From positions 1 through 64,000 of the forward strand of contig NZ_JACJPF010000066.1 of NCBI RefSeq assembly GCF_014695915.1: 64,000 bases of DNA, given 5' to 3'. Position 1 is the stretch's first letter; every line of letters begins with the position of its first letter. Origin of the DNA: Trichocoleus sp. FACHB-40 (lineage in GTDB: Bacteria > Cyanobacteriota > Cyanobacteriia > Cyanobacteriales > FACHB-T130). The notes under the pieces were generated by a model. The model worked only from the letters and a program-made list of their open reading frames with translations. It was not told the origin of the DNA and searched no databases. Shown here piece after piece: positions 42,719 to 52,441 of this stretch. Position numbers and translations under genes: made by a program.

Positions 42719-43999
42719 ATGAACCCTGCCCTGACTCAATTTGGCGATCAGATGTCTCGTTTAACTGGTGTTCGCGCCATTATGAAGGACATTATTGAAA
42801 CTTTGCAAGCAGGTAGTGGGCAGGAATTTATCAATTTAAGCGCTGGAAATCCGGTGATTTTGCCGGAAGTTGAGCAATTGTGGCGCGACTATACCACAGA
42901 ATTGCTGTCCAGTTCAGATTACGGCGAGGTAGTTTGTCGTTACGGCTCAAGTCAAGGATATCAGCCTTTGATTGACGCGGTGGTTAACGATTTTAATCGT
43001 CGCTATGGGTTGAAGTTAACTGCTCGGAATGTATTAATTACTCCAGGCAGTCAAACTCTGTATTTCTTTGCTGCTAATGCCTTTGGGGGTTACACTACCA
43101 GCGGCGAACTCAAGCAAATTATTCTCCCACTAAGTCCAGATTATACGGGTTACGGGGGGATAACTTTGGTGCCAGAGGCGTTATTTGCCTATAAGCCTGC
43201 TTTGGATATTGATGCCCCTGCTCACAGATTTAAGTATCGCCCGGACTTTAGCCAACTGACCATTACTGAGAATACTGGTTGCGTTTTATTCTCCCGCCCC
43301 TGCAATCCTACGGGCAACGTGCTGACAGATGATGAGGTTCGCAAGATTGCGGCTTTGGCTGCGCCTTGCAATGTTCCTGTGTTGATAGACTCTGCGTATG
43401 CGCCACCATTCCCGGCATTAAATTTTACAGAAATGACCCCGTTGTTTGGGGATAATATCCTGCACTGCATGAGCTTATCGAAGGCGGGTTTACCGGGAGA
43501 GCGGATTGGCATTGCGATTGGGGATGAGCGGATGATTCAAGTGCTGGAGTGTTTCCAGACAAATATGTGTATCCATTCGTCTCGGTATGGACAAGCGATC
43601 GCGGCCCGTGCCATTGAAAGCGGTACTCTTGCAGATATCGCTACAAATGTGATTCGCCCATACTATCAGAAAAAATTTGATGTAGTAGAAAACACTTTAG
43701 ACAGTTCAATGCCCAAGGATTTACCTTGGTTTTTGCATCGCGGCGAAGGCGCAATCTTTGCTTGGTTGTGGTTGGAAGATTTACCAATTACTGACTGGGA
43801 ATTCTATCAGCAACTTAAACAGGTGGGTGTAATTGTTGTACCCGGTAGTTCCTTCTTCCCCGGTTTGCGAGAAGAATGGGCGCACAAGCAACAGTGTATC
43901 CGCATCAGCCTCACGGCTACAGATCCGGAAATTGAAACTGGGATGCAGCGTTTGGCTAAGGTGGTAGAACAGGTTTATCAGAAGGCAGCGCTAAGTTAA
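42719..43999 (+). CDS. avtA: Valine-pyruvate aminotransferase
   Basis: The 426-residue fold-type I aminotransferase has FINLSAGNPVILPEVEQLW, CRYGSSQGYQPLIDAVV, ITPGSQTLYFFAANAFGG, LFSRPCNPTGNVLTDDEV, LIDSAYAPPFPALNF and the PLP-lysine segment HCMSLSKAGLPGERIGIAIG. The arrangement and VVVPGSSFFPGLREEWAHKQ near the end are those of AvtA, which makes alanine from pyruvate with valine. In cyanobacteria the exact amino-acid preference is not certain. The ATG at 42719 has no strong ribosome site. Confidence 0.88.
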   Translation: MNPALTQFGDQMSRLTGVRAIMKDIIETLQAGSGQEFINLSAGNPVILPEVEQLWRDYTTELLSSSDYGEVVCRYGSSQGYQPLIDAVVNDFNRRYGLKLTARNVLITPGSQTLYFFAANAFGGYTTSGELKQIILPLSPDYTGYGGITLVPEALFAYKPALDIDAPAHRFKYRPDFSQLTITENTGCVLFSRPCNPTGNVLTDDEVRKIAALAAPCNVPVLIDSAYAPPFPALNFTEMTPLFGDNILHCMSLSKAGLPGERIGIAIGDERMIQVLECFQTNMCIHSSRYGQAIAARAIESGTLADIATNVIRPYYQKKFDVVENTLDSSMPKDLPWFLHRGEGAIFAWLWLEDLPITDWEFYQQLKQVGVIVVPGSSFFPGLREEWAHKQQCIRISLTATDPEIETGMQRLAKVVEQVYQKAALS

Positions 44000-44266
44000 A
44001 AATAATCTTAGCGAGTTTCTACTTTTAGCTAGGCGTATTTCTACTATCCGTAGTTTCGACTATTCCTTTATCAAAATTTCATAAATATGCCAAAAAGGAC
44101 GGCTAATTTAAAGATTAGGTAAAACTAGCTCTTGAGAAAAAACCGTATGGGCAACTTCTGCGTACTCTAGAGCAGGACGATTGGAAAGCTACGTAGATTT
44201 ACGCTGCTTTACAGGGTGCTCTAAATTTCGCTCTCCAGCTTTGAGAAATTATCAGGAGATATTCCC

Positions 44267-45205
44267 ATGAAGTTTAATAAGTTTGGTACAGTCCTCAGTG
44301 CGATCGCAGCAGCAACAGTGTTAAATTTGCTTGATGTTGCCACAGCTGAGGCAGCAACCCTCCAGCTAATCGGTTTAAACGACAGTAACACCCTTGTTTT
44401 CTTCAATAACAACTTTTCTCAGGTCAAGAAAACTGTTGGTGTCACTGGAGTTGATGGCACCTTGCTAGGCATTGACCTTCGTCCAGCTGACCGTCAGCTC
44501 TACGGTATCTCCAGCACTAACAAAATCTACACCATTGACTCCTCCACAGGTGCGGCAACTTTTGTCAGTACACTCTCCCTTCCCTTCAGTGGAGGAATCG
44601 AATCAGGAGTGGACTTCAACCCAGTAGTAGACCGCCTACGGCTTGTGGCTAGCAATGACCAAAACTTCCGCCTCAACGTGGATACAGGTGCTGTTGCAGA
44701 TTTTGATCCCCTCACTCCAGGTACTCAACCAGATGGAAACTTAGCCTATGCAGCTGGAGATGCCAACGAAGGAGCTAACCCTAGTATCACAGCTGCGGCT
44801 TACACTAATTCGTTCGCGGGAGCGCCCTCCCCAACTCGGACAACTCAGCTGTTTGGGATTGATGCCAACCTTGACACCTTAGTTTTGCAGAGCCCCCCTA
44901 ACAACGGGACTCTAACGACTATCGGTTCCTTGGGCATTGACTTTGGTTCCACGGGAGGCTTTGACATTTTCTCTCCTGTTAGTGGAGTGAATACTGCCTA
45001 TGCAGCTTCCGGTTCCAATATCTACAACATCAATTTGACTACTGGTGCTGCTACAACTTTGGGGACGTTCAGTAGTGCTGATTCTGGCAATATTGTCGGT
45101 CTTGCTGCTACCCAAGTTCCTGAACCTGCTGTTACTAGCTCTTTAATTGGGTTCGGTCTTCTTGGCTTATTCCGTCGCCGCCGCAGCGTCAAGTCGCTTA
45201 GTTAG
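44267..45205 (+). CDS. PEP-CTERM sorted exported protein (DUF4394)
   Basis: The 312-residue protein has a signal peptide (MKFNKFGTVLSAIAAATVLN ... ATAEAATL), a DUF4394 beta-propeller-like body (LIGLNDSNTLVFFNNNFSQV, LLGIDLRPADRQLYGISSTN, GVDFNPVVDRLRLVASNDQN) and a C-terminal sorting signal VPEPAVTSSLIGFGLLGLFR followed by RRRRS. In bacteria with an exosortase, such signals are processed at the membrane and the protein is displayed or secreted, often into exopolysaccharide. A strong ribosome site (CAGGAG) precedes the ATG and a strong terminator follows. Confidence 0.92.
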   Translation: MKFNKFGTVLSAIAAATVLNLLDVATAEAATLQLIGLNDSNTLVFFNNNFSQVKKTVGVTGVDGTLLGIDLRPADRQLYGISSTNKIYTIDSSTGAATFVSTLSLPFSGGIESGVDFNPVVDRLRLVASNDQNFRLNVDTGAVADFDPLTPGTQPDGNLAYAAGDANEGANPSITAAAYTNSFAGAPSPTRTTQLFGIDANLDTLVLQSPPNNGTLTTIGSLGIDFGSTGGFDIFSPVSGVNTAYAASGSNIYNINLTTGAATTLGTFSSADSGNIVGLAATQVPEPAVTSSLIGFGLLGLFRRRRSVKSLS

Positions 45206-45218
45206 TATAGTTGGGGAG

Positions 45219-45262
45219 AATTAGGAGTTATTAGTTTTAAATTAATAACTCCTAATTTTTTT
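45219..45262 (+). terminator. Strong intrinsic terminator after the PEP-CTERM gene
   Basis: AATTAGGAGTTATTA (45219-45233) pairs perfectly with TAATAACTCCTAATT (45243-45257) and runs into a T tract (to 45262). Confidence 0.85.
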
Positions 45263-45369
45263 AAAAGTCTCAAGAGAGAAATGTTATAATATCAATTGAT
45301 GGTAGATAAAATTGCTACCAAAACTAACTTCAAAATTATAATATTTTAATAGGTAAGAAGTAGAGAACG

Positions 45370-46029
45370 TTGGAATTGATAAGCAGCTCGCCTAAAGAAA
45401 ATTTCTCATCTGATGACTGGCTAGAAGTCGGTACAATTGTTGCAGCACAAGGGTTGAAGGGCGAGTTACGAGTTTATCCTGACTCGGACTTTCCGGAACG
45501 CTTTGAGGAACCCGGAGTGCGTTGGCTGTTGCGGCCGGGGGAAACGGAACTACAACCAGTCGAATTAGTGACAGGACGATATATTCCCGGTAAAAAAATA
45601 TACGTCGTGCAACTGATGGGCGTAGATGATCGGAACCAAGCCGAGGCGTTGCAAGGTTGTAAGTTACTGGTGAGGGCAAGCGATCGCCCAACCCTGGAAG
45701 AAGACGAATTTCATGTTATGGACTTGATTGGTTTGGAAGTGATTAACCAACCCACCGGAGAAAATCTTGGTGTTGTGGTGAATGCGATCGCTGCTGGTAA
45801 CACTCTACTAGAAGTGAAGCGGCACGAGCCAGCAGTTCCCGCAGTTGAGGAAACAGAGAAACCCAGCAAAGGGGAGATCACCAGAACCAGTAAAATCAAA
45901 AAAATCCGCTCCAAACCGCCACAGCCAATAAACCTCTTGATCCCGTTTGTGAAAGAGATTGTGCCAGTGGTAGACTTGCAAGCTGGACGAATTGAGATTA
46001 CGCCGCCTCCGGGATTGCTGGACGTTTAG
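45370..46029 (+). CDS. rimM: Ribosome maturation factor RimM
   Basis: The 219-residue protein starts at a TTG ([20 protein letters not shown]). It has the N-terminal RimM barrel ([60 protein letters not shown]) and the C-terminal PRC-barrel ([53 protein letters not shown]). It helps 30S subunit assembly around protein S19. A charged insert ([20 protein letters not shown]) between barrel strands is longer than in Escherichia coli and is frequent in cyanobacteria. A perfect hairpin follows. Confidence 0.93.
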   Translation: MELISSSPKENFSSDDWLEVGTIVAAQGLKGELRVYPDSDFPERFEEPGVRWLLRPGETELQPVELVTGRYIPGKKIYVVQLMGVDDRNQAEALQGCKLLVRASDRPTLEEDEFHVMDLIGLEVINQPTGENLGVVVNAIAAGNTLLEVKRHEPAVPAVEETEKPSKGEITRTSKIKKIRSKPPQPINLLIPFVKEIVPVVDLQAGRIEITPPPGLLDV

Positions 46030-46040
46030 GTGCCTAATCG

Positions 46041-46071
46041 ATTAACTTCTTCCCAATGGGAAGAAGTTAAT
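46041..46071 (+). terminator. Perfect 14-bp hairpin after rimM
   Basis: ATTAACTTCTTCCC (46041-46054) pairs with its exact complement at 46058-46071 over three bases, followed by TATATTT. Confidence 0.7.
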
Positions 46072-46181
46072 TATATTTAGATGTCAAAGCGCGATCGCAT
46101 TCCCAAAATGAAAAATGCCGCTCCAGAGAACGACATCGCTAAGTTGTTCCATGTTTGAATCAGTCAAACACTGCTAGAAAG

Positions 46182-46610
46182 TTACCAAAGCGCTCTCACA
46201 GGAGCTGTATTTTCGGTAGCAGCTGGTGCAGTATCAACAGGCTCAGTTATTGTAGGTTCGGTCTGAGTGTTGGTAGGTCTGGTAACTGGTCTAGTTTCAA
46301 TTGTCCGGCGCTGTTCAATCACTTCTTGCCGACGGATTCTATTGGTGCGGGTAGAATCTGTAGTTCCCTCTTGCTCCGTTTGCATTTGATCCACCTGCTG
46401 TCCGGCTGGATTCATCTGCATTTGATTCATCTGCTGCCCAGATGGAGTCATTGGCGTTTGGTTCATCTGCTGTCCAGCCGGAGTCATTGGCCTTTGGCCT
46501 GGGGACTGTGTTGAGGCTGGTGATTGCGCGATCGCTGGAAATACTGATACTCCGGAGAGCAACAGTGTTAACATCGTACCTGTCATTACTTTCGTTTTTT
46601 GAAGACGCAT
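46182..46610 (-). CDS. Exported low-complexity protein with MTPAGQQMNQ repeats
   Basis: The ATG at 46610 (MRLQKTKVMTGTMLTLLLSG) has a GAGAG ribosome site and gives 142 residues. A signal peptide ends near AIAQ. Then come three to four imperfect repeats of about 11 residues (PMTPAGQQMNQ, PMTPSGQQMNQ, QMNPAGQQVDQ), a basic segment NRIRRQEVIEQRRTIETRPV and a Thr/Pro-rich tail. It is probably periplasmic or cell-surface and largely disordered. No known family is recognised. The gene converges with rimM. Confidence 0.6.
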   Translation of the reverse strand: MRLQKTKVMTGTMLTLLLSGVSVFPAIAQSPASTQSPGQRPMTPAGQQMNQTPMTPSGQQMNQMQMNPAGQQVDQMQTEQEGTTDSTRTNRIRRQEVIEQRRTIETRPVTRPTNTQTEPTITEPVDTAPAATENTAPVRALW

Positions 46611-46899
46611 TTCACTCTCTCCTCGAAAATATTTTAGTAACAAAGCCAACTATCGGTACAAATCCTATTCAACAATGAATTGATTTATGGCATAGTTAAT
46701 CTTCCAAATACTAGCCATCTTTGTTTTAATGGAAATCTACCTGAATGTATAGGTCATTAGTAGTACCAATATTAATCGCTTAGTTTTAAAAAAACTTACC
46801 GATGGGATAAATTAGGGATAAAATTAAATTTGTCTGCTTTTGTTTGATTTATTGGCTGTGAAGCAAGATTTGATAGTAGTCGTAGAGTAGAGGCAAGAA

Positions 46900-47538
46900 A
46901 TGGCAGCAATTATTAGAGGCAACTCGCTACTTCAAAGTTTAAAACTTTTCTATTTAAGTGTAACAATTGTAGCGCTATCACTGGGACAACAGGTTTCTGC
47001 CCAAGTGACAACAAAAGAAGGTGCAGCAACTACTAACGAGGGAAATACTCCTCTGGAATTGTCACCTGTTACAGAACCAAAATTGCCTCCTTTGGGTTCA
47101 CCATCTCTATATCTTCCTATTGAGGAAGCATCCCCTACAAGTACCCTGACCGATACTCAGTTGGTGATCAAATTAAGCGATCGCAAGGTCTATGTGTATC
47201 GAGATAAGCAAGTGAAAGGAAGTTATCCAATTGCTGTTGGTAAAGCAGGTTGGGAAACACCTACAGGCACCTTTAAAGTTATAGCAATGCAACGCAATCC
47301 ATCTTGGGAACATCCCTGGTCTGGAAAAGTCATCCCTCCTGGGGCAGATAATCCGTTAGGAGCCAGATGGATAGGTTTTTGGACTGACGGAAAAAACTTT
47401 ATTGGATTTCATGGAACGCCTCAAGAACAGCTAGTCGGACAAGCCGTTTCTCACGGATGTATCCGAATGCGAAATAAAGATATTTTAGCTTTGTATGCAC
47501 AGGTAGCTATTGGCACACCTGTAGTAGTAGAACGTTAA
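46900..47538 (+). CDS. L,D-transpeptidase (YkuD domain)
   Basis: The 212-residue protein has a signal peptide (LLQSLKLFYLSVTIVALSLG up to VSAQ), a Thr/Pro linker (about 30-75) and a YkuD domain (LVIKLSDRKVYVYRDKQVKG, YPIAVGKAGWETPTGTFKV). The catalytic His and Cys lie in FIGFHGTPQEQLVGQAVSHG and SHGCIRMRNKDIL. It links peptidoglycan stems through 3-3 bonds or attaches proteins to the wall, in the periplasm. The ATG at 46900 follows a GAGGCAAGAA ribosome site. Confidence 0.92.
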   Translation: MAAIIRGNSLLQSLKLFYLSVTIVALSLGQQVSAQVTTKEGAATTNEGNTPLELSPVTEPKLPPLGSPSLYLPIEEASPTSTLTDTQLVIKLSDRKVYVYRDKQVKGSYPIAVGKAGWETPTGTFKVIAMQRNPSWEHPWSGKVIPPGADNPLGARWIGFWTDGKNFIGFHGTPQEQLVGQAVSHGCIRMRNKDILALYAQVAIGTPVVVER

Positions 47539-47602
47539 TTGGCGACAGGGAACGGAGGATTTCTTCGTTCCCTGTATCGCAGAAGGGAACCAGGAAATAT
47601 GT

Positions 47603-50600
47603 TCAGTGGCAAGTTTTTAGAATAGCGCGATCGCGTCCAGCTGCTTTTGCCTCATAAAGCGCTAGATCGGCAGTATGAATCAGTTCAACGGGGGAATCAG
47701 GAAGAGGAACCACAACGGCGACCCCTAAACTCAAAGTAATGTATGGGCTTATTGGGGATTTGGCATGAGAAATCTGCAATTCTCGGATGCGATCGCGTAT
47801 GTCCTGTGCTACTTTCAGCGCTCCTTGGGTCTTAGTGTAAGGCAAAATCACCACAAATTCTTCGCCTCCATATCGAGCCACTAAATCCGCAGGACGCTTC
47901 AGTATCTGACTAATAGCAGCGGCGACCAATTGTAAACAACTATCTCCCGCTTGATGACCATAATTATCATTATAAAGTTTAAAAAAGTCGATATCGCACA
48001 TAATCAAAGCTAGCGGTGCTTTTTCCCGTGCCAACCGCCGCCACTCTCGCTCAAGATATTCGTCAAAGCGACGACGATTTGCCACCTGAGTTAAGCCATC
48101 TAAGCAAGCTAAACGCTGTAACTCATAGTTTGCTTCTTCTAGCTGTTGATATAGTTGTGCTTGCTGGATAGCGATCGCTATCTGAGTCGTCAGCTGTTGT
48201 AGCAAATTAACTTCAAACGGTTGCCAAATCCGTACTGAACTACATTGATGAGCAATCACCAATCCCCAAAGAGAAACGCTATTAACTTGTGGTTTTTCAG
48301 TAACCAAAGCCGATATATTGGCATCTTTACTAGGGATTTGTGACTGGTGATTGGGTATAGAAAATTGTTGAACCCCGAAATTTCGCCTCTCTATCCTAGT
48401 CCCTACTTCACAGGTTCTAATTCCTTCATTAGAACTTGAGCCAACCGATTCCAGAACCAGCGGCGATATTAGTTCAGCTTTTACCTCCAAGCGTTGCAAA
48501 AATGCCACCAAACAAGGTTCTACCTCATTCTCCAGGTTGTCGATTACGCGAACCTGTCCGTTTTTATAACGTTCGTAGCAGCTTTGTGGAAAAACGTCCT
48601 CATCAAAAGTTTGTCCTAGAAGACTAGGCAACTCAGGAACCACTGCTTCTGCGATCGCATTCCCCCTGTTTCCACAGCAAATGCGGTAAATGAAAACGCG
48701 ATCGCATTCCAGTAATTGCCGCACCTCTGTGACTGCGGTGTTAAGAATCTCCTCCAAATTCAGCGATTGGCGAATTCTTTGGGTAATAGCTGCTACCAGT
48801 CGTTCTCGCTGTGTCTGCTGGCGCAGTGCTGCCTCTGCTCGCACGCGATCTGTGATATCCAGAGCTAGGGAGGCAAAGCCCATCACTTCTCCATTGGGAG
48901 CCACTAAAGACGTGTTGTACCAATCACAAATAATAGCTCTACCATCTTTGGTTATATTCTCGTTTGTGCTGCGATTACCACCCTTACCTGTTAGCAACTT
49001 ATAACAAATTTTATTGACGTGTTCTCTAGCATTTTCAGGCACAATCATTTCACCTGTACTACCGATAATTTCACTTTTTTTATAACCAAAAATTGCTTCC
49101 GCAGACGGGTTCCATTCTACAATTTCATAATTAATATTCCATTCAATTACAGCTAACGGAGTTTGCTGTACGTGGAGAGAAAGTTTCTGTTCTGATTTCT
49201 TTAGTGCTTCTTCCGCAGCAATGCGATCGCTTATATCGCGAGTAACACATAATAGGGATTCTACACAACCATCTGCCGAAAATTCTGGTACTATTCTAGA
49301 TTGATAATGTGCTAAGCCATCGGGTGTTAAAAATTCAAACTCTATCTTACCTTCGCAGCCTGTTTCCCAGACTTCCGACATCGCTTTTTCCCAGAAAGAT
49401 ACTATTTCATCAGGCATACCCAACTCTCGATTAGTTTTCCCAATGAATGCCTGGGGAGAAAGTCCAGAAGCCTTCCTAGCTGCTGGGTTTACGTAGAGAT
49501 GACGCAGTTGTTTATCAAACCGGGTAATAATATCAGGCGCGTTTTCAGCTAACGCTCTAAATTCTTGTTCGCGTCGGTGTAACGCTTCTTCTACTTGCTT
49601 GCGTTCGGTGATATCGCGGATAATAGCTAAAACTTCCTCTTCCCGTCCTTGAGAACAGGTGACAATTCTAGCTTCACATTCGCGCACGCTATCATTAATA
49701 ATAATCTGACATTCCCAAGTTTGAATTTCCCCAGACGAGAGCGATCGCTCTATATAAGTCATCCCTTCTTGTGCTACCTCTGGGGGCAAAAAATCCCACA
49801 GGGTTTTACCAACCAATGCCTCTGGAACGATTAACATAGAAATGTCTTTCGCTGCTTTGCATTCCAAAATTTTGCCTTTCTTACTAACGCGCATCATTAA
49901 ATCTGGTAGAGCATCGAGAAGGGCGCGATTTTTAGCTTCGCTTGCTCTCAAAAATTCTTCTACCTGCTTACGTTCCGTGATGTCAAAACACGAGCCAATA
50001 TAACCCTCGAAGCCTCCATTCCTAAAGCGAGGAACACCTTTATCCACAACCCAGCGATAATTTCCATCTGCACGTTTTAGGCGATATTCTATCAGAAAGC
50101 ACTGACGTGCCGCAAAAGCTGACAGGTACGTATCCAGACGTAATTCTCTATCTTCCGGATGTAAGTTTTGAACCCAGCCATTGCCTAGTTCCTCTTCTAG
50201 GGTGCGTCCGGTAAAGTCCAGCCAACCTTGATTGAAAAAGTTACACAGTCCATTGGTGTCAGATGTCCAAAGTAACAAAGGCGCACTATTAAGAAGCGAT
50301 CGCAAGCCCTCTTCACTTTCCCGCAAAGCCTGCTCCATAGCTTTGCGCTCAGTGATGTCAGTATAGGCGATAGCAACTCCATAATTTTTTAGAATAATAG
50401 GACTAGCCGTAACATTGAGCCAGGTGATTTCTTTATCATTTCTTACAACCCCCATTTCTATATTTTCAACAGTTCGATTTTCAGTTAATGCTTTCACACT
50501 AGCGAATTCGTTTGTTGGCATTGGTGTACCATCAGGACGAACAATCTTCCATTCCTGGCAGTCATAAGTTCGATTTGTCTGTTCTACCGAAGATATACAT

Positions 50601-52006
50601 AAAATCTTTTCAGATGCTTTATTGGCTTCAATAATATTTCCGGCTTTATCTGTAATGGAAATTCCCAGAGGAAATGTCTCAAACAGAACCTTGTATTTTT
50701 CTTCGCTTTCTCTTAAGGCTTCTTCAGTTTGCTTGCGCTCGGTAATATCTCGTCCTACTGACTGGAACTCTACCAATCCCTGCTGGTCAAATATGGCGCG
50801 ATCGCTCCACTGCTGAATACGAATTTCTCCATTAGAAAGGATGACTTTGTGTTCAATCATCGCCACCGGGTTTTCTCGACTCAAAGCGGCGAAATGCTTT
50901 GCTACCCTTTCTCTGTCTTCTTCTAAAATGTATTGCAGAAAGTCATCGCCAATCATTTCCTGGCGCTGCTTGCCAAAATAGCGACAGCAAGCCTCATTGA
51001 CCAAGGTAAACTTTCCGTCAGGTGAAAGCCTGACGATTAGTTCAGTTTGCTCCTCAACAATTTTGCGATAGCGTACTTCGCTCTCCCGTAGTGCTAACTC
51101 ACTTCGCTGGCGATCGCATTCTTGGATTGCCAAAACCACCATTTGCGCGATCGCGCAAGCAAAATTCTGCTCATCTAACGCCCACTCCCGAACCGTCCCC
51201 GTCTGTTCATGGCAGATTACCCCAAATCCAGAAATTGGCGCATCCAACATGGAGGTAATGCCTAGCTCCAGATAAGATCCCAACTCAGATGTACGCCGAT
51301 CGTTACGAGCATCGCTAGCTGCAATGACGCGCTTTTGTTTGATCGCAGCGAAGTAATTAGGATAGTCCGCCGCCGCCAATTTCATCCCGTTTGAATGGCA
51401 GTTATTCCCCAATTCATACAAGTCAGCGCAGCAAATCTGGGAACAGTCTTGATTGTAAAACCACACGCTCACCCGCTCTACACCGAGAGTCCGCGCTGCC
51501 ACCTCTGTAATTTCCCGCAACGCCGCTTGTAGTTCCCCATATTTCCGACTTGCCAGTTCCAAAAGCGCTGTCTGTTGGCGTAGGAGCCGATGTTCGCGCT
51601 CTTGAGAAGCTTGTTCTGCAAGCTTGGCGCGAGTAATGTCGCTTCCATTCACCAATAGCTTTTGGCGGCTGCCATCTGGGTTGAAAAGCGGGGTTTTTTT
51701 GATATCAAATACCTTTATCTCCCCATCGCCATCTTGAATCACTTGTTCGCTATGGCTGACAGTTCCTTCACGCCAAACTTTCTCATCGCAGGCAGCACAA
51801 GCTAAAATAGCGGCCCGACTTTTGTCATCAGTGTGTGCAGCTAGTTCTAAGCTTGTCTTACCTTGATAATCTACTCCTGATAACCGAAATAGCTCTATTG
51901 TGTAGTTATTTGCCATCAACCAGCGTCCCTGGTTATCTTTAACGACAATAAAGCCGGAAGCAGCGTTAATTAAGTTATAAAGCAAGATGTCTTGAGTTGG
52001 CTGCAT
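47603..52006 (-). CDS. Multi-PAS/GAF diguanylate cyclase of 1467 residues
   Basis: The protein has a first PAS (LINAASGFIVVKDNQGRWLM), a GAF domain (about 150-300), six further PAS domains, many followed by DITERKQ linkers (for example LIVRLSPDGKFTLVNEACCR, LGISITDKAGNIIEANKASE, APLLLWTSDTNGLCNFFNQG, APDIITRFDKQLRHLYVNPA), and a second, phytochrome-type GAF (LEEILNTAVTEVRQLLECDR ... WGLVIAHQCSSVRIW). A GGDEF cyclase ends it: YGGEEFVVILPY carries the catalytic Glu, and a DGLTQVANRRRFDEYL entry precedes it. It should make cyclic di-GMP in response to several signals. No EAL domain is present. A loop in the second GAF carries a repeat-derived insert (see findings). It heads a minus-strand set of four signalling genes but is separated by over 400 bases from the next. 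Confidence 0.92.
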   Translation of the reverse strand: MQPTQDILLYNLINAASGFIVVKDNQGRWLMANNYTIELFRLSGVDYQGKTSLELAAHTDDKSRAAILACAACDEKVWREGTVSHSEQVIQDGDGEIKVFDIKKTPLFNPDGSRQKLLVNGSDITRAKLAEQASQEREHRLLRQQTALLELASRKYGELQAALREITEVAARTLGVERVSVWFYNQDCSQICCADLYELGNNCHSNGMKLAAADYPNYFAAIKQKRVIAASDARNDRRTSELGSYLELGITSMLDAPISGFGVICHEQTGTVREWALDEQNFACAIAQMVVLAIQECDRQRSELALRESEVRYRKIVEEQTELIVRLSPDGKFTLVNEACCRYFGKQRQEMIGDDFLQYILEEDRERVAKHFAALSRENPVAMIEHKVILSNGEIRIQQWSDRAIFDQQGLVEFQSVGRDITERKQTEEALRESEEKYKVLFETFPLGISITDKAGNIIEANKASEKILCISSVEQTNRTYDCQEWKIVRPDGTPMPTNEFASVKALTENRTVENIEMGVVRNDKEITWLNVTASPIILKNYGVAIAYTDITERKAMEQALRESEEGLRSLLNSAPLLLWTSDTNGLCNFFNQGWLDFTGRTLEEELGNGWVQNLHPEDRELRLDTYLSAFAARQCFLIEYRLKRADGNYRWVVDKGVPRFRNGGFEGYIGSCFDITERKQVEEFLRASEAKNRALLDALPDLMMRVSKKGKILECKAAKDISMLIVPEALVGKTLWDFLPPEVAQEGMTYIERSLSSGEIQTWECQIIINDSVRECEARIVTCSQGREEEVLAIIRDITERKQVEEALHRREQEFRALAENAPDIITRFDKQLRHLYVNPAARKASGLSPQAFIGKTNRELGMPDEIVSFWEKAMSEVWETGCEGKIEFEFLTPDGLAHYQSRIVPEFSADGCVESLLCVTRDISDRIAAEEALKKSEQKLSLHVQQTPLAVIEWNINYEIVEWNPSAEAIFGYKKSEIIGSTGEMIVPENAREHVNKICYKLLTGKGGNRSTNENITKDGRAIICDWYNTSLVAPNGEVMGFASLALDITDRVRAEAALRQQTQRERLVAAITQRIRQSLNLEEILNTAVTEVRQLLECDRVFIYRICCGNRGNAIAEAVVPELPSLLGQTFDEDVFPQSCYERYKNGQVRVIDNLENEVEPCLVAFLQRLEVKAELISPLVLESVGSSSNEGIRTCEVGTRIERRNFGVQQFSIPNHQSQIPSKDANISALVTEKPQVNSVSLWGLVIAHQCSSVRIWQPFEVNLLQQLTTQIAIAIQQAQLYQQLEEANYELQRLACLDGLTQVANRRRFDEYLEREWRRLAREKAPLALIMCDIDFFKLYNDNYGHQAGDSCLQLVAAAISQILKRPADLVARYGGEEFVVILPYTKTQGALKVAQDIRDRIRELQISHAKSPISPYITLSLGVAVVVPLPDSPVELIHTADLALYEAKAAGRDRAILKTCH

Positions 52007-52441
52007 ATATGCCTTATTTTTGATTGATAATGTCTTAAATTGGCAAATTTTTACCTCTAGTTTTGTATACTGCCAATCTCCAGAAGTAAATAATTTTAAG
52101 GAAGTTATTTGCCTGAATGGGAAAATTGAGATTTATTACAAAGGCTTCCCAAAACCCCGAAAAAACTTATAATCTAAGCGCCAAAAACTGTAGTTGTTTA
52201 TTTATATTTTAGTATTAGGATAATTCAAAAAAACTACTACAAGTATAGTTTATGTAATAAATTAAAATAATTGTAGGTGGGGTTGTAGCTTGCTTGGGCG
52301 TAGTGGTACGACAGCGCAACCCAACAAATGATTATAGTTGCTGAGTAAGGTTTAGTTAAAATAGTAGAGTACGGAAGCCTCAAACGCCACGCACCACGGG
52401 CGCGGTAAACAAAGCAGCACCAGGTAGTCCAACCTACGAAG
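52007..52441. other. Spacer between signalling genes
   Basis: About 435 bases, AT-rich to 52270, then a spacer repeat of the GTAGGTGGGGTTGTAGC type with GCAACCCAACAAATG (about 52274-52330) and AAACGCCACGCACCACGGGC (about 52382). No gene is seen. Confidence 0.5.

Noticed and set aside
46155-46514. 119-residue frame rich in His/Leu/Ser on the plus strand
   Set aside because: It is the antisense of the MTPAGQQMNQ repeats of the minus-strand exported protein; the repeat alone creates it.
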